Assembly: GCA_905236445.1 (NCBI GenBank)
Contig: CAJOPQ010000022.1
Location: forward strand, 1 to 10,621
Origin: an uncultured Clostridia bacterium
GTDB lineage: Bacteria; Bacillota; Clostridia; Christensenellales; UBA1242
Reading direction: 5' to 3'
Length of the DNA stretch: 10,621 nucleotides
Shown piece after piece: positions 1-5,549 of this stretch. The notes beneath the pieces were generated by a model. That model ran no database searches. It saw only the letters and a list, made by a program, of their open reading frames with translations, and had not been told where the DNA came from. Every line of letters starts with the position of its first letter. Position 1 is the stretch's first letter. The translations under genes were made by a program, and so were the position numbers.

Positions 1-38
1 ATAAAAAATATAAAAGAAAAATAATCAATCAATTTTGT

Positions 39-67
39 TTGTGAAATTAAGAAAATAACTGTATAAT
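39..67 (+). promoter_or_regulatory. Sigma-A-type promoter of the first membrane-protein gene
   Basis: A -35 element TTGTGA lies at 39-44 and a perfect -10 TATAAT at 62-67, separated by 17 bases. Transcription would start near 74, leaving a leader of about 80 bases before the ATG at 155. The match to the housekeeping consensus is good; it is not experimentally shown. Confidence 0.7.
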
Positions 68-79
68 TGTAATGATATT

Positions 80-115
80 ATAGTTATACTATGATGTAGA
101 TTAATGTCTAATCTA
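80..115. repeat. Two adjacent short inverted repeats in the 5' leader (operator-like)
   Basis: The first inverted repeat is ATAGT-tat-ACTAT at 80-92. The second is TAGATTA-atgtc-TAATCTA at 97-115. Both lie just downstream of the predicted start site near 74, where a repressor or a small RNA hairpin could act. In AT-rich DNA such repeats also arise by chance, so this is suggestive only. Confidence 0.35.
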
Positions 116-154
116 ACTTAAGATATTAATTCCAAGATAAAAAGGGAGAGAAAA

Positions 155-1099
155 ATGAAAAATAATAGTAAAAATGTTTTAGACTTCTTTGCTAACACAA
201 AAGAGAGATTTCATGGCAAGCGTGGTATATATTTAGCAACATTGATTTCTGTTTTACCATTTATGGCATTAATCTTTGCTGCTGCTTGGTTAAGCCAATT
301 AGTACATGGACTTTTTGCAATAATTTTGGTTGTTGCTGTTGTGTTTGTAGGAAATATGCAAGTAGGTCATATTAGATATGTAAGAGAGGTTGCAGAAGGC
401 AAGAATCCGTCTTTGAAAATACTGTTTAGTGGATTTGGCAAGAATATGCTTTTTTACTTATACTTAGGTATAGTAATGTTCATTATCTATGTTATAAGTA
501 CTGTATTATTTATTATTCCATTATTTTATGCAATTGGTGCGTTCTCAATGGTTTTCTATTTTGCAGAACATCACAATTATGATAATTTCTTAGATGCATT
601 GTCTACAACACAAAAAAGAATGAGAAAACAGAAAGCAAATATGTTTGCGTACAAGGTTATGTTCTACATCTTCTACGTACTTGCTACTGCATTATTCTTT
701 ATTGCATTGGTTATGCTACTAAGAATAGACAGCGCTGTTACAAGAGTATTATTAATAATAGTTCTTCACGTTTTATATTATCTATTATTTAGTTACATCA
801 CGTCCTTATTCAGCATGTGCAACTTCAACTTCTTTATTGAGGTGTTGGATTATCATGAAAGAAAATCAAAGAAAGATATTCCTGTAGAAATTGAGGAGAA
901 CAAAGCAGAAGAGAAACAAGAGCAAATTGCTAAAGTTTCTGCTACAGACGAGCCTAAGAAAGAGGTTAAGGCAACTACTACTAAGACTGCTAAGACTTCT
1001 GCAACAACTAAGACATCTACCACAAAAGCAGAACCTAAGAAGGCAGAGGTTAAGAAAGCAGAACCTAAGAAAGCAACTAAAGCATCTAAGGAAAAATAG
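155..1099 (+). CDS. Polytopic membrane protein with lysine-rich C-terminal tail (DUF975-like?)
   Basis: I do not recognise this protein with certainty. It has 314 residues and about six hydrophobic segments (roughly 27-47, 50-68, 98-117, 118-136, 165-188 and 196-223). The arrangement, with an LFSGFGKN stretch near residue 90 before a membrane pair and an ALSTTQKRM stretch after it, recalls the DUF975 family of Firmicutes integral membrane proteins; that is a pattern impression only. Residues from about 235 to the end are hydrophilic and predicted cytoplasmic: first acidic (EIEENKAEEKQEQ), then Lys/Thr/Ala rich, ending in five-residue KAEPK/KAEVK-type repeats. The start at 155 is supported by GGGAG at 144-148, six bases upstream. 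The gene is monocistronic, with its own promoter and a terminator shared with convergent groEL. Function unknown. Confidence 0.85.
   Translation: MKNNSKNVLDFFANTKERFHGKRGIYLATLISVLPFMALIFAAAWLSQLVHGLFAIILVVAVVFVGNMQVGHIRYVREVAEGKNPSLKILFSGFGKNMLFYLYLGIVMFIIYVISTVLFIIPLFYAIGAFSMVFYFAEHHNYDNFLDALSTTQKRMRKQKANMFAYKVMFYIFYVLATALFFIALVMLLRIDSAVTRVLLIIVLHVLYYLLFSYITSLFSMCNFNFFIEVLDYHERKSKKDIPVEIEENKAEEKQEQIAKVSATDEPKKEVKATTTKTAKTSATTKTSTTKAEPKKAEVKKAEPKKATKASKEK
1025..1071 (+). repeat. Short in-gene repeat encoding KAEPK/KAEVK units
   Basis: The 17-mer AAAGCAGAACCTAAGAA occurs at 1025-1041 and again exactly at 1055-1071, a 30-base period made of two 15-base units. It encodes the Lys/Ala/Glu/Pro repeats at the end of the membrane protein's tail. 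Such tracts can change copy number by slippage, so the tail length may vary between strains. Confidence 0.8.
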
Positions 1100-1106
1100 T
1101 TGAAAT

Positions 1107-1140
1107 AAAAAAATTGCAAATATTAATTTGCAATTTTTTT
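1107..1140. terminator. Bidirectional intrinsic terminator between convergent genes
   Basis: A perfect hairpin pairs AAATTGCAAA at 1111-1120 with TTTGCAATTT at 1127-1136 around a six-base loop. A-rich sequence on the left and a T run on the right give a U tract on either strand. It serves the gene ending at 1099 and also groEL, whose stop codon starts directly beside it at 1143. Confidence 0.85.
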
Positions 1141-2730
1141 TTATTTACTTTCTTTCTTGTCGCACACAATACATTCAGTCGTCAGCAGTGTGCTTGCTAC
1201 ACTTGCGGCATTTTCAAGTGCAGATCTTGTAACTTTTGTTGGATCGACTATTCCAGACTTCATGAAGTCTTCATAATTATTAGTTTGTGCATTGTATCCA
1301 TAATTAATATTGCCACAAGATTGTCGTTTTATCTCATTTATTATAACATTGCCTTCTAATCCTGCATTATGCAAAATGGTTTTTATTGGCTCTGATAGGG
1401 CATTTTTGACTATTTGAATACCAGTAGCAATATCTGGATCGTCAGTAAGTTCGTTGTCTAGCACTGTGCTTGCGTTAAGAAGTGCAATTCCGCCACCAGC
1501 AACAATTCCTTCTTCTAAGGCACTCTTTGTTGCACTGATTGCATCTTCAATTCTAAGCTTCAATTCTTGTGCTTCTACTTCTGTTGCACAACCAACGGAA
1601 ATTACTGCAACACCTCCAGCAAATCTGGATAATCTTTGTTGCAATACTTCTTTGTCGAAGTCGTTATCACAAGAATTAATCTGTGCTTTGATTTCATTTA
1701 TTCTCTGTTCAATCAATTGCTCATCGCCTTTTCCTTTGGTTATAAGAGTTGAATCTTTTGTGACTTTTATATTTTCAGCCCTACCTAGATCTTGTAGTGT
1801 ACAGTTAACCAAATTATTGCCTAATTCTGTACCAAAAATAGTTGCACCAGTAAGGATAGCGATGTCTTTGACAACGGCTTTTCTTTTGTCTGCAAAATAT
1901 GGTGATTTTACGGCAACAACGTTAATTGTCCCACGTAATTTGTTGAGTACCAATGTGTTGATTACTTCATTTTCATAGTCATCAGCAATAATTAGAAGGG
2001 GAATGCAGGCGTTGTTGATTAATTCAAGCAAAGGCATTAATTCTTGAATATTATTAATTTTGCTATCTACAACAAGTATGTAACAATTGTCTAATACACA
2101 AGACATTTTCTCATTATTAGTCACCATATATGGTGAGACATAACCTTTGTCAAATTCCATTCCTTTAACAATTTGCAAGCTTGTTTTGGTTGTTTTACCA
2201 TCTTCAACTGTGATACTTCCGTCTGGGCCAACTTCCTCAAATGCGTTGGCAATGATTTGGCCAATTTCATCGTTTTCGGCACTTATTTTAGCAATATTGT
2301 ATAGGTCTGATGTATTTTTTATCGGCATTGAAATGTCTTTAAGATATTCAGTAATTTTCCTTACTGCTATATCTATTCCTTTTTTCAAGCTTATCTGATT
2401 AGCGCCAGCACTATAATTGCGAACACCATTATTTACAATGCTCTGTGCAAGAATGCATGCTGTAGTTGTGCCATCGCCTGCAATATCATTTGTCTTAATG
2501 CTTGCTTCTTTGATTATATTAGCGCCAACATTCTCAAAAGGATTGTCTAATTCGATTTCCTTTGCTATCGTTACACCGTCATTTGTAATAAGTGGTGTAG
2601 TGTACGTGCGATTTAAAGCAACATTTCTGCCTTTTGGACCAAGTGTAAGTTTGACAGCGTTTGCTAACTTATTTACACCACTTTCTAGACTTTTGATGGC
2701 TTCGAAGCCAAATTGCATCTCTTTACTCAT
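1141..2730 (-). CDS. groEL: Chaperonin GroEL (60 kDa), divergent and lacking the GGM tail
   Basis: This is a 529-residue type I chaperonin that folds proteins in the cytosol in an ATP-driven double ring capped by GroES. Family signatures are clear: LGPKGRNV near 30, TNDGVT with Asp51, AGDGTTT with Asp86, AGGVAVI near 371, RIEDAI with Asp396 and a GGG at 412-414. The three aspartates match the ATP-site residues known from E. coli (52, 87, 398). An upstream in-frame ATG at 2754 would add eight residues, but the ATG at 2730 has AGGAGG seven bases away and gives the normal MSKE-type N-terminus. Oddities: it ends at CDKKESK with no Gly-Met tail, has ten cysteines (E. coli has three), and carries PYFADKRK at 277-284 where the family usually has PGFGDRRK. 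It overlaps groES by eight bases. Whether this is the only groEL or a second copy cannot be told here. Confidence 0.97.
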   Translation of the reverse strand: MSKEMQFGFEAIKSLESGVNKLANAVKLTLGPKGRNVALNRTYTTPLITNDGVTIAKEIELDNPFENVGANIIKEASIKTNDIAGDGTTTACILAQSIVNNGVRNYSAGANQISLKKGIDIAVRKITEYLKDISMPIKNTSDLYNIAKISAENDEIGQIIANAFEEVGPDGSITVEDGKTTKTSLQIVKGMEFDKGYVSPYMVTNNEKMSCVLDNCYILVVDSKINNIQELMPLLELINNACIPLLIIADDYENEVINTLVLNKLRGTINVVAVKSPYFADKRKAVVKDIAILTGATIFGTELGNNLVNCTLQDLGRAENIKVTKDSTLITKGKGDEQLIEQRINEIKAQINSCDNDFDKEVLQQRLSRFAGGVAVISVGCATEVEAQELKLRIEDAISATKSALEEGIVAGGGIALLNASTVLDNELTDDPDIATGIQIVKNALSEPIKTILHNAGLEGNVIINEIKRQSCGNINYGYNAQTNNYEDFMKSGIVDPTKVTRSALENAASVASTLLTTECIVCDKKESK

Positions 2731-3031
2731 TATCTGTCCTCCTATCCGTATCAACTATTGCCAAAATATCCTGTTGGCTTATAAGCACGTAGTCCTCTCC
2801 ATCTATATGGAACTCATGAGCAGAATATTTGTTATAAATGACTTGGTCTCCCTTTTTTACATTCCACTCTACTTTGTTGCCGTCAATTATACCTCCCGTA
2901 CCAATTTCTTCAACAACAGATATTTCGGATTTCTCATTAACTGTTTCTGGTAGTAATATGCAACTTGTTGAATTTTCCTTTAGTTTTATGCTTTTCAGCA
3001 AAACTCTATCAAATAGTGGTTTTATTCTCAT
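2723..3031 (-). CDS. groES: Co-chaperonin GroES (10 kDa) with Cys in the mobile loop
   Basis: This is a 102-residue GroES, which forms the seven-membered lid of the GroEL folding chamber. It opens with MRIKPLFDRVLLK, has the usual KKGDQVIYNKYS core near 59-70 and the DILAIV strand at 88-93, then about nine extra residues. The mobile loop that docks on GroEL (about 15-33) reads STSCILLPET, where families usually have S-G-I-V/M-L; the conserved glycine is Cys24. The conserved Pro and Gly after the loop (KPQEG in many species) are also replaced. AAGGAG at 3039-3044 sits seven bases from the ATG. The last eight bases (ATGAGTAA) overlap the groEL start, consistent with coupled translation of the two subunits. 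A good sigma-A promoter lies about 60 bases upstream. Confidence 0.96.
   Translation of the reverse strand: MRIKPLFDRVLLKSIKLKENSTSCILLPETVNEKSEISVVEEIGTGGIIDGNKVEWNVKKGDQVIYNKYSAHEFHIDGEDYVLISQQDILAIVDTDRRTDNE
2738..2743 (-). promoter_or_regulatory. Ribosome binding site that fixes the groEL start
   Basis: AGGAGG on the minus strand lies seven bases before the ATG at 2730, inside the end of groES. It favours this start over the in-frame ATG at 2754. Confidence 0.85.
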
Positions 3032-3098
3032 TATATATCTCCTTGAATATTTTATTATTATTGACCAAGTTTTTAGAAGTTAAATAGTCAACGCCTGC

Positions 3099-3128
3099 AT
3101 TATAAGTGTACAAAGTAGACAAAATCAA
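3099..3128 (-). promoter_or_regulatory. Sigma-A promoter of groES-groEL
   Basis: On the minus strand, -35 TTGATT (3128-3123) and a perfect -10 TATAAT (3104-3099) are 18 bases apart. Transcription would start near 3092, giving a leader of about 60 bases. The spacer contains the motif TGTCTACTT, which recurs in the ylmC and nrdR upstream regions. No CIRCE element (TTAGCACTC-N9-GAGTGCTAA) is visible anywhere in 3032-3203. Confidence 0.7.
3108..3121 (-). promoter_or_regulatory. Shared promoter motif TGTCTACTTTGTAC, copy 1 (groES)
   Basis: On the minus strand this 14-mer lies inside the spacer between -35 and -10 of the groES promoter. It matches the ylmC copy at 7214-7227 in 13 of 14 positions and shares its first nine bases with the nrdR copy at 7302-7310. 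All three point toward the gene they precede. Confidence 0.45.
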
Positions 3129-3195
3129 ATTTTTATGACAAAAGTAATGAAAAATTTTTACATATCATAGAATCTAGTATCAATAGTTATATAAT

Positions 3196-3200
3196 AGGTG
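3196..3200 (+). promoter_or_regulatory. Weak ribosome binding site for the SPOR-like gene
   Basis: AGGTG lies three bases before the ATG at 3204. Aligned with AGGAGGTG this corresponds to an acceptable spacing. The in-frame GTG at 3198 overlaps this site and has no Shine-Dalgarno of its own, so the ATG is preferred. Confidence 0.4.
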
Positions 3201-3203
3201 TAT

Positions 3204-3956
3204 ATGGAAAACGATTATAACAATATTTTTGAAATAAAAAAGAAGCGTAAATTTAGTAAAATTTTTTTTATTTTTGTAGTCTTACTAATTATTGTAACTG
3301 GTGTATACTTAGTATGCACACATATAATATTGCCTAGTTCCAATAATCATTACGATGTATATAGGTCACAAGATGGTTATTATGCTGTAGTACTTGGAGA
3401 AAATGACGATTATCAGAAATTAGAGGCGATGTATGGATCTGTTGTGGCTTTGGGGGCAAGTGGGTATATATGGCAAGGTGGCGACACATCTTATATAATA
3501 GCTTTAATCTATCCAACGGAAGATATGGCCAAAAGTGTTGTCGCAAGCAATAGTATTGATATGCATATTCAGAAATTTGAAACTAAGCAGATCGCCTTTA
3601 ATTTAGACAATTTTTCACCAAACGAAATTGACACGATAGCCCAAGCGATTAACTTTGTATATGATATGGGCAAAGTGTTATATGAATTGACTATATCTAT
3701 TCAGCTTGGTGGAATAAGTACAATTGCAGGGGCGAGTGCAGTCAATACTCACAAAGGGCAAATTCTTGCAAATATTGCTACAATCCAGAGTTATCTTAAC
3801 GATAAATCGTCAGACAATGTTAATTATTACGTGGCAAAGATGATAAAGGCTAGTAATATTCTAGAGAAATTGGTAAATCAACTGTTAACAAATCAAGATG
3901 AGTCAAATGCAATAAAATATTGTATGTGTGAATATATTTACGAGTTATGTAACTGA
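3204..3956 (+). CDS. Membrane-anchored protein with SPOR-like domain
   Basis: The 250-residue product has a basic N-terminus (KKKRK at 12-16), one membrane span at about 19-38, and the rest predicted outside the membrane. Residues 57-115 (GYYAVVLGENDDYQKLEAMYG, then GGDTSYIIALIYPTEDMAKSV) have the pattern of a SPOR domain, a roughly 70-residue fold that binds denuded septal peptidoglycan in proteins such as FtsN or SpoIIB. This is pattern recognition, not a database match. The C-terminal part (about 136-240) looks helical and ends in a small cysteine cluster (Cys240, Cys242, Cys249). It lies 45 bases before lspA and is probably co-transcribed with lspA and rluD. A division or sporulation-septum role is a reasonable inference in this neighbourhood but unproven. 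The start could be GTG 3198, adding two residues. Confidence 0.8.
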   Translation: MENDYNNIFEIKKKRKFSKIFFIFVVLLIIVTGVYLVCTHIILPSSNNHYDVYRSQDGYYAVVLGENDDYQKLEAMYGSVVALGASGYIWQGGDTSYIIALIYPTEDMAKSVVASNSIDMHIQKFETKQIAFNLDNFSPNEIDTIAQAINFVYDMGKVLYELTISIQLGGISTIAGASAVNTHKGQILANIATIQSYLNDKSSDNVNYYVAKMIKASNILEKLVNQLLTNQDESNAIKYCMCEYIYELCN

Positions 3957-3964
3957 AAATATTT

Positions 3965-3992
3965 TTGCAAACGTAATATTTTGTGTTAAAAT
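3965..3992 (+). promoter_or_regulatory. Possible internal promoter before lspA
   Basis: TTGCAA at 3965-3970 and TAAAAT at 3987-3992 are 16 bases apart. Transcription would begin near 3999, almost at the ATG (4002), giving a nearly leaderless message. It may be fortuitous, as the upstream gene can supply read-through. Confidence 0.3.
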
Positions 3993-4001
3993 AATTGGAG
4001 T

Positions 4002-4502
4002 ATGAAAGTAAAAAAATATTGTTTAGAGAAAAAAGTCTTAGTTAAATTTATTTTAATAGCACTCCTTATTTGTATCGATCTTGGTACAAAGGCATATTTT
4101 GCTCAATATTTCAAAGATGGCAATAATGTAATTAATATTTTTGGGGGATTAATATCTTTTACTTATCTTGAAAATAGTGGAGCAGCTTTTGGTAGCTTTG
4201 CAGATAGCACAACTTTGCTAACTATAATTAGCGTTGTATTTATTGCTTGTTTTATAATTATAGATATTAACAACAAGAGTCAAACAGGATTATATGTAGC
4301 ATCATATTCTCTTATAATTGCGGGAGCAATTGGCAATGTCGTTGACAGGTTGAGCATGCATTATGTAAGAGATTTTATTAAGTTTTCATTTTTCAATTTC
4401 GTATGTAATATTGCAGACATATGTATTTGTGTTGGCGTTGTATTATTTGTGTTAGATGTTATTATTGTACAGTCGAAAGGAAAATCAAAGAAGAATGAAT
4501 AA
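4002..4502 (+). CDS. lspA: Lipoprotein signal peptidase II (LspA)
   Basis: LspA is an integral-membrane aspartic protease that removes the signal peptide from diacylglyceryl prolipoproteins after Lgt has acted. The 166-residue length and four membrane spans (about 11-28, 70-88, 97-113 and 134-155) fit the family. Both catalytic aspartates are seen: Asp115 in GNVVDRL and Asp139 in CNIADICI. The conserved DLGTK (26-30) and LENSGAAFG (56-64) motifs are also present. The usual FN before the second aspartate box is CN here. The start has GGAG only one base upstream, which is unusually close, but no other in-frame ATG gives the expected N-terminus. Its end overlaps rluD by eight bases; lspA beside an RluD-family gene is a common Firmicutes arrangement (lspA-ylyB in Bacillus). 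Confidence 0.96.
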   Translation: MKVKKYCLEKKVLVKFILIALLICIDLGTKAYFAQYFKDGNNVINIFGGLISFTYLENSGAAFGSFADSTTLLTIISVVFIACFIIIDINNKSQTGLYVASYSLIIAGAIGNVVDRLSMHYVRDFIKFSFFNFVCNIADICICVGVVLFVLDVIIVQSKGKSKKNE

Positions 4503-5412
4503 TGTTGATTTAATTATTGATGAAGGTGGCGTAGGTCTAAGGTTAGATAAATATTTATTAACCATACTCGATAGCTTTACTAGGTCTCAGATCAAGAACG
4601 CAATAGATAGTGGAAGTGTACTTGTTAATGGCAAAGTACAAAAAGCAGGTTACTTGCTAAAACAAAATGATAACGTTGTTGCACAATTAGAAGACACTAG
4701 TAAGATATATGCAAAGCCTGAGAATCTGCCTATAAATATTGTATATGAAGATGATGACATAGTAGTAATCAACAAAGAGCAAGGCATGGTAGTGCATCCG
4801 GCAGTTGGCAATAGGCAAGGAACACTAGTCAATGCTTTGTTGTATTCAATTAATTCTCTAAGTTCTGTCAATGGCGATGTTAGGCCGGGGATAGTACATA
4901 GAATAGATAAAGACACAAGTGGTCTACTGGTCGTAGCAAAGAATGACAAAGCACATTTATCGTTAAGCAAGCAGATTGCCGACAAAACGTGCAAAAGATA
5001 CTATATAGCGTTGCTTCAGGGGCATCTCAAAGACGATTCTGGACAGATTGTTACTAACATTGCTAGAGACAAAAACAATAGGTTGAAGATGGCTGTTGTT
5101 CCTAGTGGTACGGGTAAGGAAGCAATTACAAATTACACAGTAGAGCATTACTACAAGGGTTATACATTAGTAAAATTTGAATTAAAGACTGGACGAACGC
5201 ATCAGATAAGAGTGCATTCTGCTTATCTTAAGCATCCTATTGTTGGCGATCCATTATATAATCCAAATCCTTGCAAATTCAAATTAAATGGTCAGTTGTT
5301 GCATGCGTATCGCCTTGTTTTGTCGCATCCAACAACTAATGAATTGATGACTTTTGATGCACCACTACCTGATTACTTTGTAGAAGTGCTTAACAAATTA
5401 GAAGAACAGTAA
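4495..5412 (+). CDS. rluD: Large-subunit pseudouridine synthase, RluD/YlyB family
   Basis: This 305-residue enzyme of the RluA/RluD family converts uridines to pseudouridine in 23S rRNA. An S4 RNA-binding domain occupies about 16-61 (LRLDKYLLTI, VLVNGKVQKAG). The catalytic domain follows, with the signature HRIDKDTSGLLVVAKN at 135-150, in which Asp138 is the nucleophile, and the GRTHQIRVH motif at 233-241. Which uridines it modifies is not visible; E. coli RluD targets helix 69. The start at 4495 overlaps the end of lspA by eight bases (ATGAATAA) and matches the usual family N-terminus; an ATG at 4456 would add 13 atypical residues. The ribosome site is weak (AAAGGA at 4476-4481, far upstream), so translation is probably coupled to lspA. 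A terminator follows nine bases after the stop. Confidence 0.93.
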   Translation: MNNVDLIIDEGGVGLRLDKYLLTILDSFTRSQIKNAIDSGSVLVNGKVQKAGYLLKQNDNVVAQLEDTSKIYAKPENLPINIVYEDDDIVVINKEQGMVVHPAVGNRQGTLVNALLYSINSLSSVNGDVRPGIVHRIDKDTSGLLVVAKNDKAHLSLSKQIADKTCKRYYIALLQGHLKDDSGQIVTNIARDKNNRLKMAVVPSGTGKEAITNYTVEHYYKGYTLVKFELKTGRTHQIRVHSAYLKHPIVGDPLYNPNPCKFKLNGQLLHAYRLVLSHPTTNELMTFDAPLPDYFVEVLNKLEEQ

Positions 5413-5420
5413 TAAGTTAT

Positions 5421-5467
5421 AACACAGTAAGATTAACTCTATTAGTTAACTTAATGTGTTTTTTTTT
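5421..5467 (+). terminator. Intrinsic terminator after rluD
   Basis: A long hairpin pairs AACACA...TAAGATTAACT (5421-5438) with AGTTAACTTA...TGTGTT (5444-5460), with a five-base loop, one bulged A and one mismatch. It is followed by a run of Ts to 5467. It closes the SPOR-like gene, lspA and rluD unit. Confidence 0.9.
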
Positions 5468-5487
5468 ACACTCTTAATCTTTTGCTT

Positions 5488-5512
5488 TGCAACAATATTT
5501 GTCTTTGTTGCA
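5488..5512. repeat. Inverted repeat upstream of the GH18 gene
   Basis: TGCAACAA (5488-5495) and TTGTTGCA (5505-5512) form a perfect eight-base inverted repeat around nine bases, 38-62 bases before the GH18 start. There is no T run, so it is not a terminator. It may be an operator or a leader hairpin. I could not identify a convincing -35/-10 pair in 5468-5549; AT-rich CATATATATA follows at 5511-5520. Confidence 0.45.
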
Positions 5513-5549
5513 TATATATAACAAGAGTAAAAAAAGAGGAGATTATTAG

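Noticed and set aside
891..1119. Open frames on both strands over the repetitive tail of the first gene
   Set aside because: They are products of the repetitive Lys-rich coding sequence; no start signals.
1652..1659. Second Spo0A-like string (TTGTCGAA)
   Set aside because: It is inside groEL coding sequence, where it simply encodes part of DNDFDKEV; far from any start.
1454..1978. 174-codon plus-strand open frame opposite groEL
   Set aside because: It lies wholly inside groEL on the other strand, has no ribosome site, and its product looks like a reverse-strand shadow (low complexity, Ser/Leu rich).
2417..2953. 178-codon plus-strand open frame spanning groEL and groES
   Set aside because: It is antisense to two certain genes and lacks a Shine-Dalgarno or promoter.
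3061..3091. TTGAC ... GTCAA repeat in the groES leader as a CtsR site
   Set aside because: CtsR needs tandem direct heptads (RGTCAAA); here the arms are inverted, short and 21 bases apart.
3956..3982. AAAATATT/AATATTTT hairpin before lspA as a terminator
   Set aside because: The stem is purely AT with an 11-base loop and no T run, too weak to stop transcription.
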